11,613 bases of DNA from Clostridiales bacterium (GTDB taxonomy: Bacteria > Bacillota_A > Clostridia > Oscillospirales > Acutalibacteraceae). Positions 1 to 6,886 of the stretch are shown here, one piece after another. The notes below the pieces were generated by a model. The model had not been told where the DNA came from, ran no database searches, and saw only the letters and a program-made list of their open reading frames with translations. The DNA lies in contig VSOH01000034.1 in NCBI GenBank assembly GCA_009774735.1, positions 1-11,613 on the forward strand, given 5' to 3'. The translations under genes and the position numbers were made by a program. The number at the start of each line of letters is the position of its first letter. Position 1 is the first letter of the stretch.

Positions 1-16
1 ATATAACAGTATATTA

Positions 17-40
17 TTAAAAAATCAAGTGATTTTTACT
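17..40 (-). terminator. Possible weak AT-rich terminator after ricT
   Basis: The minus strand reads an AT-rich inverted repeat (AAAAATCA, CT, TGATTTTT) that overlaps the ricT stop codon and runs into a T-rich tract. The stem has only one or two G-C pairs, so it would be weak as an intrinsic terminator. It could be a chance palindrome in AT-rich DNA. Confidence 0.25.
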
Positions 41-887
41 CATTTGAAGATTTTTCTTTAGAATTGTCAAAATTACCTTTTTTGACAACTCGTACCTCAG
101 ACCTGTTAACTGAAACAGGCAGTGCCTCAGGTGCTTTATCAAGCTGAACCTTAAGCATACCGGTAAGAATTGAAACATCAACAACAGTTCCCCTGCCCTC
201 ACGGCAATCAACAACCGCACCCTTTCTCGGTGTGATTTTGTTGAGATATTCATATGAATTCTGTTCATATTTCAAGCAGCACAAAAGTCTGCCGCAGGTT
301 CCGCTGATTTTACCGGGCGCCAGGGACAAGCCCTGATCCTTAGCCATTTTTATTGAAACACTGTGAAAATCATCCAGAAATGTAGAGCAACAGAAGGGTC
401 TGCCGCAAATGCCAAGACCGCCGAGCAATCTGCTTTCATCACGCACTCCGATTTGTCTGAGCTCAATTCTTTTGCGAAAATGCGCAGCTAAATCCTTAAC
501 TAACTCTCTGAAATCAACCCTGCCGTCTGCAGTAAAGTAAAAAATAATTTTTGTTCTGTCAAAGGAACATTCTGCATCTGTAAGGAACATTTCAAGATTA
601 TGATTTTTTATTTTTTCAGCACACACAACAAGTGCATCCTTTTCATAAGCCTTGTTTTCCTCAATGATTTTTAAATCTTCCTCTGTGGCAATTCTCTTAA
701 CCGGCTTAAGAGGTGCAACAACCTCGTCATCGTCAACCTCTTTAACATTTGACTGTGCAGTACCGCACTCAATACCCTTTGCAGTTTCAACCACAAGCAC
801 CTGACCCTTTCGGCAATCAATACCACAGGGATCAAAATAGTAAGTTTTGCCTGTATCCTTAAAACGGACACCAACAACCTTTGTCAT
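36..887 (-). CDS. ricT: RicT/YaaT-like PSP1 domain protein (Y-complex subunit)
   Basis: A 283-residue PSP1/YaaT family protein. In Bacillus, RicT works with RicA and RicF in a complex that binds [4Fe-4S] clusters, aids RNase Y processing of mRNAs, and influences sporulation and competence; that role is transferred by family. The diagnostic Cys-rich core is intact: GGLGICGRPFCC at about residues 156-167 and GTCGRLLCC at 196-204, giving Cys161, 166, 167, 198, 203 and 204 as candidate ligands. Further cysteines lie at 21, 25, 41, 89, 107 and 228. The C-terminal tail is charged and looks disordered. The ATG start has a GGAGGA ribosome binding site at 893-898, 18 nt after the holB stop, so it is the last gene of darA-holB-ricT. 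This order matches the B. subtilis yaaQ-holB-yaaT region. Length is typical of the family. Confidence 0.92.
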   Translation of the reverse strand: MTKVVGVRFKDTGKTYYFDPCGIDCRKGQVLVVETAKGIECGTAQSNVKEVDDDEVVAPLKPVKRIATEEDLKIIEENKAYEKDALVVCAEKIKNHNLEMFLTDAECSFDRTKIIFYFTADGRVDFRELVKDLAAHFRKRIELRQIGVRDESRLLGGLGICGRPFCCSTFLDDFHSVSIKMAKDQGLSLAPGKISGTCGRLLCCLKYEQNSYEYLNKITPRKGAVVDCREGRGTVVDVSILTGMLKVQLDKAPEALPVSVNRSEVRVVKKGNFDNSKEKSSNE

Positions 888-905
888 ATATATCCTCCAA
901 ATAGC

Positions 906-1889
906 CTATCTGCCAATGGCTTGTCTAAGGCTATAACATATTTTTGTAATAAGCAATGAATTGTTTGAATTCTTAATTGCCATCTCCTTAAGTTTATCAC
1001 AAATAGCAATTAAGTCAATAAGCTTTTGACGTGTTATCCTATTTTTTAGCATGGTAACTGTTTCCGTCTGTCCCGAAATCAGGTCAGCAGACGGCTTGTA
1101 CACCAATGCATCTCTGAAAATATTTTTCAAAAAATCCATTGCAAGAATAATGCTTTGCCTGTCATTCTGAAAAGCAGAACACACCGTTAAAAGCGAATAT
1201 TCGCTGTCACCCACCAATGCACTGCAGACATTCAGGCAGATATCCGTTATTTCGCTTACCCTGCCGTTTTGTAAAGAACCAAGAGCCTTGCCTATATTTC
1301 CGTTAAAGGTTTCAAGCTGACGTGCTGCAGAAGCAATATCCGCACTCTCAGAATGTGCAGCAATATACTGTGAACCCTCTTTAATATCTACACCCTCAAG
1401 GCTCACAACAACACTGCGTGACAGCACAGTTTCAAGCAGCATACTTTTTGATGAAACAGTCATTATAAAAATCACATATTCAGGTGGTTCTTCCAGAATT
1501 TTCAGCAATGCATTCTGTGCAGAAGCATTCATACACTCAGCATTACCCAGAATGTAAACCTTATATTCAGCCTCGTTAGGGCGCATAAAGGCATCATTAA
1601 CTATATTTCTTACTACATCAACGTGAAATGAATTACTGCCGCCCTCAGCAATATGCTCAATAATATCGGGATGAATCCCCTGCTCCGCTTTACGGCACTG
1701 CCGGCACTCACCACAGGGCTTATTATCGCCACGGCAGACAAGAGCACCTGCAAGCCTTCTTGCCAAAGTTTTTTTACCAAGACCGTGCTCGCCCTCAATA
1801 ATCAGAGCATGAGGAAAACGCTTGGAGTCAATAAGACACCCAAGCTGTTCAACAACACGTGTATTCCCGATAAAGTCAAGCTTGTTCAT
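906..1889 (-). CDS. holB: DNA polymerase III delta prime subunit
   Basis: A 327-residue clamp-loader delta prime protein, part of the replicative polymerase III complex that opens and loads the sliding clamp. The AAA+ fold shows a P-loop-like GEHGLGKKT at residues 33-41. A four-Cys zinc module follows (Cys52, 59, 62, 65, in the pattern CGECRQC). The family block SAQNALLKILEEPP lies at about 123-136. The usual SRC arginine-finger motif appears as LSRS at 156-159, so the arginine is kept but the cysteine is serine. The C-terminal part (about 200-327) is the helical collar domain. ATG lies 1 nt after the darA stop and has no clear Shine-Dalgarno sequence, which suggests translational coupling to darA. 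In B. subtilis yaaR sits between yaaQ and holB; it is absent here. Confidence 0.93.
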   Translation of the reverse strand: MNKLDFIGNTRVVEQLGCLIDSKRFPHALIIEGEHGLGKKTLARRLAGALVCRGDNKPCGECRQCRKAEQGIHPDIIEHIAEGGSNSFHVDVVRNIVNDAFMRPNEAEYKVYILGNAECMNASAQNALLKILEEPPEYVIFIMTVSSKSMLLETVLSRSVVVSLEGVDIKEGSQYIAAHSESADIASAARQLETFNGNIGKALGSLQNGRVSEITDICLNVCSALVGDSEYSLLTVCSAFQNDRQSIILAMDFLKNIFRDALVYKPSADLISGQTETVTMLKNRITRQKLIDLIAICDKLKEMAIKNSNNSLLITKICYSLRQAIGR

Positions 1890-1890
1890 T

Positions 1891-2214
1891 TTAAAGTTTC
1901 TTAAAATCCTCTACATTAATAACAAATGCCACTGCACCGAATTCCTCAACATCAACAGGCTTTTTTAAAAGCGAACCCTCAATCGTGCTTTCAACAGATG
2001 TTTCTTTAAGTACTCTTTTGGTTACATTATTTCTGATCAGGTCAAATAAATCATCAACTCTGTCATCATTAACACCATACAAAATTGTTGTCTGACCGCT
2101 CTGTAAAAACTGACCCTGTGTTGCTATTTTGGTTGAAAAAAATCCCTCGGCACTTGTAACTGCAAGCACCTGCGGTAAATCCTTATTCGATACAATCGCT
2201 ATAACTAATTTCAT
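1891..2214 (-). CDS. darA: PII-like c-di-AMP receptor family protein (DarA/YaaQ/PstA)
   Basis: A 107-residue protein with the PII-like ferredoxin fold of the DarA/PstA/YaaQ family, which forms trimers that bind cyclic di-AMP. Recognisable parts are the N-terminal strand MKLVIAIVSNKD, the ligand-loop region STKIATQGQFLQSGQTT (27-43), the GVNDDRVDDL block (47-56) and the final strand AVAFVINVEDF. Length is almost the same as S. aureus PstA. Several positions that contact c-di-AMP there, as I remember it, differ: Arg26 is Phe, Gly35 is Gln, Asn41 is Gln, and the C-terminal FHQF is FKKL. Thr28 and Phe36 are kept. It may therefore bind c-di-AMP weakly or sense another ligand. The ATG has an AAGGGTG ribosome binding site about 7 nt upstream. 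It is first in the operon with holB and ricT. Confidence 0.88.
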   Translation of the reverse strand: MKLVIAIVSNKDLPQVLAVTSAEGFFSTKIATQGQFLQSGQTTILYGVNDDRVDDLFDLIRNNVTKRVLKETSVESTIEGSLLKKPVDVEEFGAVAFVINVEDFKKL

Positions 2215-2266
2215 AAAATCACCCTTTATATACTTATTGTCAAATATCTAAAACTATCACATATTA

Positions 2267-2295
2267 ATTATAATTTATATTAAAGGATAATTCAA
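2267..2295 (-). promoter_or_regulatory. Sigma-A-type promoter for darA-holB-ricT
   Basis: Read on the minus strand, the -35 is TTGAAT (2290-2295) and the -10 is TATAAT (2267-2272), with exactly 17 nt between them. The -10 is perfect consensus and the -35 matches at TTGA. Transcription would begin near 2260, giving a leader of about 45 nt. It lies in the 143-nt gap between the AEC gene and darA. Confidence 0.7.
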
Positions 2296-2357
2296 CATCA
2301 GTCCATTTTTATTTTAAATAAATTTACATTTAATTCACTGCATGTTTAAACACATTA

Positions 2358-3290
2358 TCATTGCAAAACAGTCGCTACCGCCACCACAACAGGCATTGTA
2401 GCGATTGACAGCACAGATGACTGTGCCGCAAGCTCCGAACCGAGAGCAGTATCATTGTGATACTTCGCAGCATACATAGCAGTGTTTGTAGCTGTGGGGG
2501 CTGAGGCTGAGATTGCCATAGCCACAAGCAGTGCCCCCCTGACACCGCAAAGATAAAACACACCAATCATACAAAGAGGTATAACCAGCAGTCTTAAAAA
2601 TGAAACAAAATAGATTTCCTTTTTTGCAAACATATCCTTAAAGCTTGAATTCGCTAAAAAGGTCCCGAAAACAATCATTGCAAGCGGAGAATTACAGCTT
2701 CCCACAAGCTCCATCGGATATTCAATAACATACGGAATATCAAGCTGTAAAAAGAACAGCGGCAATCCGATTAACACAGATATTGTACCGGGATTGAGAA
2801 CAATCTTTTTTAAATCCAGCTTAGCCTCGTGACCTGACATTTCATAAATACCAACAGTAAAGGCAAACATATTGAATACCGCAACATAAACAGAGCAGTA
2901 AAAAATACCCTCTGTCCCTATAACACTTTTTGCCAACGGCAACGCAAGAAACGCAGCATTGGAAAGAATTGTGGCATAATGGTAAATGCCGCGCTCCTTG
3001 AGCGACCTTTTTCTGAAGGTTAAAAGTGAAATAAGCATACCGAAAATATGAGTTGCAAAGGCACAGATAAAAGCAATAAATATGCCCTTAACATGCTCTG
3101 CCGAATACTCCATTGTCATAAACGTATGAACAATAGCTATAGGCAGAATAACATTGAAAAGCAAATCAATTAATCTCTTTGCATCCTTTTGCTTAAATAC
3201 ACCTGTTTTGTCAGTTACAAAACCGATCCCTGCAATAAGATACAAAACCAAAACCTGCAATGCTATTGTTTTTAAATTTTCATAAAACAA
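2358..3290 (-). CDS. AEC-family (auxin efflux carrier) transporter
   Basis: A 310-residue integral membrane protein of the AEC superfamily, with about ten predicted membrane spans in two five-helix halves. Family signatures are the LLFNVILPIAI helix (43-53), SNAAFLALPLAKSVIG (110-125), the NPGTISVLIGLPL block (166-178), and SASAPTATNTAMYA at 261-274 followed by ELAAQSSVLSIATMPV. Bacterial members export or exchange small organic anions such as malate or malonate; the substrate here is not known. The start is TTG, chosen because AGAGG at 3299-3303 sits 8 nt upstream and no ATG occurs in frame nearby. It follows the 270-residue membrane protein after 30 nt and citrate synthase before that, so an organic-acid substrate is attractive but inferred. 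No convincing terminator was found after the stop. Confidence 0.87.
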   Translation of the reverse strand: MFYENLKTIALQVLVLYLIAGIGFVTDKTGVFKQKDAKRLIDLLFNVILPIAIVHTFMTMEYSAEHVKGIFIAFICAFATHIFGMLISLLTFRKRSLKERGIYHYATILSNAAFLALPLAKSVIGTEGIFYCSVYVAVFNMFAFTVGIYEMSGHEAKLDLKKIVLNPGTISVLIGLPLFFLQLDIPYVIEYPMELVGSCNSPLAMIVFGTFLANSSFKDMFAKKEIYFVSFLRLLVIPLCMIGVFYLCGVRGALLVAMAISASAPTATNTAMYAAKYHNDTALGSELAAQSSVLSIATMPVVVAVATVLQ

Positions 3291-3320
3291 AATATAATCC
3301 TCTAATTTAAACTATTTAAT

Positions 3321-4133
3321 TTATTTTTCATGATTTATCTGCAAAACTGCAAACAGTCCCGCAGCAAAATAACTGATACTCGTATAATCCACCGGATAAA
3401 GCACCTCACCTTTACCTGTGATAATGATTACTATCCTCGGCAAGGCAATTACCGATGCTAAGACAAAGGTTGAAAGTGCAGAAAACACAAAAAGCTTTGA
3501 GGCTCTGCCGCTGTTATCCAGAATTAATACATAGCTGAAAAAGAACATCAGCATAAATGACAGCAGTAAAAATTCCAGCACGGTATCCGAATCCTGCTTA
3601 ACATCAACAATTTTTATCATAATGAGTATCAGACGGGTAAACGACCATAACACAGGAACAAGATGCAGAAATGTAAAATTCCTGAAATCGTAATTTGAGC
3701 CCTTTGCCGTAATGGAAAATACAGCAAAATAGAAACAGCAAATGAGCGCAGCCAGCCCGGACAATACAAGCGGGATTATATAGGCATACTCAACATATGC
3801 TGTTTTGGAAATATAGTCATAGCAACGAAAGCACTTATGCAAAAAATCGGCAAACATTGTCACTGACAAAAAGACAGAGCTGAAATACAATTTTCTATTA
3901 CCGTCTGACAAATCTATCGGCATTAAATTCTCACACCTGTTTGAATAAAGCCCCGCCAAACCGACAGCAGCAAAAACAAGAACATAAACGATAACCGGCA
4001 TTATCGTACTGCCGTTAATATATCCCGTGCTGTTATCGGTAAATCTTAAAAGCTGAAAAAAGTGCACAAGACAGGAGGAAAAAACCAATACTGCAATTAA
4101 ATAAATCGGTAGCTTTCCTCTTGCTCTCTGCAC
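3321..4133 (-). CDS. Multi-pass membrane protein of unknown function
   Basis: I do not recognise a family for this 270-residue protein. Seven or eight hydrophobic segments are visible at about 10-29, 43-63, 82-99, 117-141, 153-175, 187-205, 213-237 and 253-265, so it is a polytopic cytoplasmic-membrane protein with very short loops. No ATP-binding, kinase or peptidase motif is seen. A cluster of aromatic, Cys and charged residues (DFLHKCFRCYDYISK, 96-110) lies between the third and fourth spans. The start is GTG, supported by AAGGAG at 4141-4146 placed 7 nt upstream and next to the citrate synthase stop, 14 nt away. It is therefore probably cotranscribed with the synthase and with the AEC transporter downstream. 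It could be a regulator or partner of that transporter, but nothing in the sequence proves this. Confidence 0.8.
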   Translation of the reverse strand: MQRARGKLPIYLIAVLVFSSCLVHFFQLLRFTDNSTGYINGSTIMPVIVYVLVFAAVGLAGLYSNRCENLMPIDLSDGNRKLYFSSVFLSVTMFADFLHKCFRCYDYISKTAYVEYAYIIPLVLSGLAALICCFYFAVFSITAKGSNYDFRNFTFLHLVPVLWSFTRLILIMIKIVDVKQDSDTVLEFLLLSFMLMFFFSYVLILDNSGRASKLFVFSALSTFVLASVIALPRIVIIITGKGEVLYPVDYTSISYFAAGLFAVLQINHEK

Positions 4134-4147
4134 TTTTTTTCTCCTTA

Positions 4148-5515
4148 TTATCTGTTATTTAAGTCCTTAAATTCTCTTGCACGGCTGACACTCTTATATG
4201 CCGGACGAATAATTTTACCGTTGGAGGTTAATTCCTCAAGTCTGTGTGCACACCAGCCCGCAATACGTGCAGTGGCGAAAAGAGGAGTATATAAATCCTC
4301 AGGTATACCAAGCACTTTATATACAAGACCTGAATAAAGGTCAACATTGGCACACATTGTTTTTTCAACACCCTTTACCTCTGCAAAGACTTCAGGTGTT
4401 AAAAGCTCGATATTTTCAAGGGTTACAAATTCCTTTTCATAGCCCTTTTCATAAGCAAGTTTTCTTGCATTTTCTTTAAGAATAACTGCTCTTGGATCGC
4501 TCTTTGTATAAACGGCATGACCCATACCGTAAATCAGACCTAAACCGTCACCGGCATCACCGTTCATAATTTTTACAAGGTAATCCTTAATCTGTGACTT
4601 GTCTGTAGGGTCAGAAACATTTGCAAGAATCTCGTTCATCTGATTTGCAACTCTGATATTCGCACCGCCGTGCTTTGGACCCTTCAAGGAACCGAAGCCT
4701 GCAGTAATGGCTGAATATGTATCTGTACCGCTGGAGGTAAGAACTCTTGTTGAAAAGGTAGAGTTATTACCGCCGCCGTGATCAGCATGAAGCATAAGAC
4801 AAATATCCAGAAGCTTTGCTTCCTCTCGTGTGAACTGCTTATCAGCCCTTAACTGATATAAAATACACTCAGCAGTTGAATGCTCCTTTTTTATAGGATG
4901 AAGGAACATTGTTTTATTATAGAATGAACGGCGCTTAACCTGATAAGCAGAGTTCATAATAGTAGGCATCTGTGCAATGAGCTGAAGTGACTGACGCAGA
5001 ACATTCGGAATGGAAATATCGTCAGGATTTTCATCAAAGGAATAAAGAATCATAACGCATCTCGCCATTTTATTCATAATATCCTTTGAGGGATTTTTCA
5101 TAATCATATCCTCAATAAATTCGTCAGGCAGTTCTCTGCACTCAGCAAGCACCTCCATAAGACTTACAAGCTGCTGCTCTGTCGGGAGTTCACCGAAAAG
5201 AAGAAGCCATACCACCTCTTCAAATCCGAATCTGTCATCCTTAACAACACTTTTGACTATATCGTTTATATCATAGCCACGGTATGACAGCTTACCATCC
5301 TTAGGCACCTTTTCACCATCGATTATGTAATAGCCTTCAACCGAACAAATTCGTGTAAGACCTGCCATAACACCTGTTCCGTCGCTGTTTCTTAAACCTC
5401 TCTTAACCTGATATTTCTTATAATCAGCAGGCTTAATTAAGTTATTCTTGTCAAGCTCGCCGCAAAGGTTTGACAAAGCGTCCATTGATATTGGTGAAAT
5501 ATAATTAGTAGGCAT
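4148..5515 (-). CDS. gltA: Citrate synthase
   Basis: A 455-residue citrate (or 2-methylcitrate) synthase, condensing acetyl-CoA with oxaloacetate in the cytoplasm. The family's catalytic residues are all present: His282 in the HGGAN motif, His333 in GMGHAVYTKSDPRA, and Asp392 in NVDLYSGLVY. The block MLHADHGGGNNSTFSTR (241-257) and the N-terminal SYRGYDINDI (77-86) also fit. The N-terminal extension makes it longer than the roughly 370-residue short Gram-positive enzymes, as is usual for this clostridial subgroup. ATG has a strong AAAGGAG site (5523-5529). It leads an apparent operon with a membrane protein and an AEC transporter. No aconitase or isocitrate dehydrogenase gene is adjacent. The 2-methylcitrate alternative cannot be excluded by motif, but no prp genes are nearby. 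Confidence 0.95.
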   Translation of the reverse strand: MPTNYISPISMDALSNLCGELDKNNLIKPADYKKYQVKRGLRNSDGTGVMAGLTRICSVEGYYIIDGEKVPKDGKLSYRGYDINDIVKSVVKDDRFGFEEVVWLLLFGELPTEQQLVSLMEVLAECRELPDEFIEDMIMKNPSKDIMNKMARCVMILYSFDENPDDISIPNVLRQSLQLIAQMPTIMNSAYQVKRRSFYNKTMFLHPIKKEHSTAECILYQLRADKQFTREEAKLLDICLMLHADHGGGNNSTFSTRVLTSSGTDTYSAITAGFGSLKGPKHGGANIRVANQMNEILANVSDPTDKSQIKDYLVKIMNGDAGDGLGLIYGMGHAVYTKSDPRAVILKENARKLAYEKGYEKEFVTLENIELLTPEVFAEVKGVEKTMCANVDLYSGLVYKVLGIPEDLYTPLFATARIAGWCAHRLEELTSNGKIIRPAYKSVSRAREFKDLNNR

Positions 5516-5563
5516 AAATTATCTCCTTTCGCATAGTTTGTAATAACTTATAAATTACATTAA

Positions 5564-5593
5564 TAAAATTTAATAATAGATTTATTATACATT
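5564..5593 (+). promoter_or_regulatory. Candidate sigma-E-like promoter for the 50-codon ORF
   Basis: On the plus strand, TAAAATT (5564-5570) and TATACATT (5586-5593) are separated by 15 nt. They match the Bacillus sigma-E pattern KMATATT-N14/15-CATACANT with one mismatch in each box. It lies 32 nt before the TTG start of the small ORF. The region is very AT-rich, so a chance match is possible. Confidence 0.35.
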
Positions 5594-5612
5594 TATTTTT
5601 AATCAAAGTCAA
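5584..5612 (-). promoter_or_regulatory. gltA: Sigma-A-type promoter for the gltA operon
   Basis: On the minus strand, TTGACT (5607-5612) and TATAAT (5584-5589) are separated by 17 nt, close to full consensus. The predicted start point is near 5577, giving a leader of about 60 nt before the gltA ATG. The -35 hexamer overlaps the ribosome binding site of the small plus-strand ORF, so the two transcription units share DNA. Confidence 0.75.
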
Positions 5613-5625
5613 GGAGATGGGAAAT

Positions 5626-5778
5626 TTGAAAAGAGCATTGATTATATATGCAATTCTGTTTGCAATTACAATTGCTGTGCCTGCAATAGTCTGCTTTGGA
5701 AAATTTTCAGGCAGCAGCAATGGTGAATTGGTTAACATATTCAGGCAGTGCATTACTCTATTTGAGTGTTATCACTGA
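5626..5778 (+). pseudogene. 50-codon membrane ORF, possible 5' remnant of spoIID
   Basis: A short plus-strand ORF with a TTG start and a clean AAGGAG site at 5611-5616, 9 nt upstream. The in-frame ATG at 5617 abuts that site and is a poorer start. The peptide begins KRALIIYAILFAITIAVPAI, one membrane-spanning segment, then a Gly/Ser-rich stretch, and ends ITLFECYH. A basic start, a single anchor containing a proline, then a polar linker is how stage II sporulation protein D begins, and the sigma-E-like promoter fits since spoIID is a sigma-E gene in Bacillus. No lytic transglycosylase domain follows. The last 26 nt overlap the 3' end of gerC in convergent orientation, and the final residues are antisense to gerC, as if the gene had been cut off there. 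It may instead be a genuine small membrane protein. The spoIID link is inference from pattern only. Confidence 0.45.
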
Positions 5779-6886
5779 TTTTTTTAAGATTTATATCAGA
5801 CTTAACGGAAAAACTTACCGTTTTAAAATACTTGTTCCAGTCATCTGATAAAAGCTCATAGGATTCAGGGCTGTCCTTTGCAAGATACTCACCCACCCTT
5901 ATTGAATCACTGTCATGCTCCTGACAGGCTGAAAATGCACGGCTGCACAAATAAGAAATTTTTTCCTCTGCTTTGCTGCATATCATTTTAAGATGTTCTT
6001 CTTTAAGAACATTTGCAATACCTTTTTCAACCTCATTAATCATAAGATGACCCTTGACATCCACCTTAAAAACAACGCCTCCGTCAACAATGTCAACCTT
6101 CTTTTTTATTTTTGTGGGTATTACCTCAATACCGATATTGCCTAAATCCTCGTCATGAATTTCAAGGTAACAATTTTTAATTTTACCCGACATAAGCATA
6201 AAACCAAGCGTTTCCTCTTCATCAAGAATATAGGATAATTTATCATTGCTGAATATGGCTATTCCGCTGAGCTCAACATTATCCTGATCAGCACGCTCTT
6301 TAAGAACAGGCAAATACATATCGGTCGTCTTGTCAGCATACAAATTCAGCAAATCATTCGTGGTAATATAAATACTTGTGCCCATTTTCTGACCATTCCC
6401 GATAAGATAAACCATATTTTCAACAGGAACATGTGCTCCGTCCTCAGAATTCTCCAGCACCTTTTTCGCATCACCGTCAGCCATACAAACAGCAACATCT
6501 GCACGGGCATCTGACGAACGAAGAAAATAGTCAAGCTTATTATTAAGGTCAGTTTCACAAATCTCACGGCTGAACACGATGATTTTATTGTGACCGAAAA
6601 ACAGTTCCTTTGACATAGCCTTGTTCAGGTTGGAAATCGCCTCAACAATTGTTGTCCCCTTTTCAACAGTATTTATTGTCATATTGCCCTCCGGCTTTTC
6701 AACACCCGTTGATTTACCGGGATTAAGACTCTGAACGGTAAGCTGCACCCCATCCTCATCATTGTCAATACCTACACCTTCAATAACAATCAGGTTTTTC
6801 AGATTGGTCTGGTGCATACAACCGGAAAAAACAGAACAAATTAAAGCAATACATACAATTATTTTAAACATTTTAAAATTTTTCAA
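5753..6886 (-). CDS. gerC: Germinant receptor subunit C, GerAC-type lipoprotein
   Basis: A 377-residue GerAC/GerKC family protein, the lipid-anchored subunit of a spore germinant receptor on the outer face of the spore inner membrane. The N-terminus is a lipoprotein signal: basic KNFKMFK, a hydrophobic run, then a lipobox-like VFSGC with Cys23 as the lipid site. The start of the mature domain, NLKNLIVIEGVGID (28-41), matches the family's usual opening in which the word GIDxD recurs. A mid block with KELFFGHNKIIVFSREI at about 93-109 is also typical. The TTG start is preferred over the ATG at codon 6 because AGGTGA (6895-6900) is 8 nt upstream of TTG while the ATG has no such site. It overlaps gerB by 14 nt and is last in the operon. 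Its 3' end overlaps the small convergent ORF. Confidence 0.9.
   Translation of the reverse strand: MKNFKMFKIIVCIALICSVFSGCMHQTNLKNLIVIEGVGIDNDEDGVQLTVQSLNPGKSTGVEKPEGNMTINTVEKGTTIVEAISNLNKAMSKELFFGHNKIIVFSREICETDLNNKLDYFLRSSDARADVAVCMADGDAKKVLENSEDGAHVPVENMVYLIGNGQKMGTSIYITTNDLLNLYADKTTDMYLPVLKERADQDNVELSGIAIFSNDKLSYILDEEETLGFMLMSGKIKNCYLEIHDEDLGNIGIEVIPTKIKKKVDIVDGGVVFKVDVKGHLMINEVEKGIANVLKEEHLKMICSKAEEKISYLCSRAFSACQEHDSDSIRVGEYLAKDSPESYELLSDDWNKYFKTVSFSVKSDINLKKISDNTQIE

Noticed and set aside
1653..1904. Plus-strand 83-residue open frame
   Set aside because: It lies entirely antisense to holB, apart from its last bases in darA, shows no family features, and has no supporting ribosome binding site.
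2215..2357. Search for a riboswitch or terminator between the AEC gene and darA
   Set aside because: Only short AT palindromes such as GTTTAAAC were found, with no GC stem followed by a T-run and no known riboswitch core. Only the darA promoter and ribosome binding site are supported.
5505..5753. Minus-strand 82-residue open frame between gltA and gerC
   Set aside because: It is antisense to the small plus-strand ORF, contains the gltA promoter and leader, has no ribosome binding site and reads as low-complexity hydrophobic sequence.
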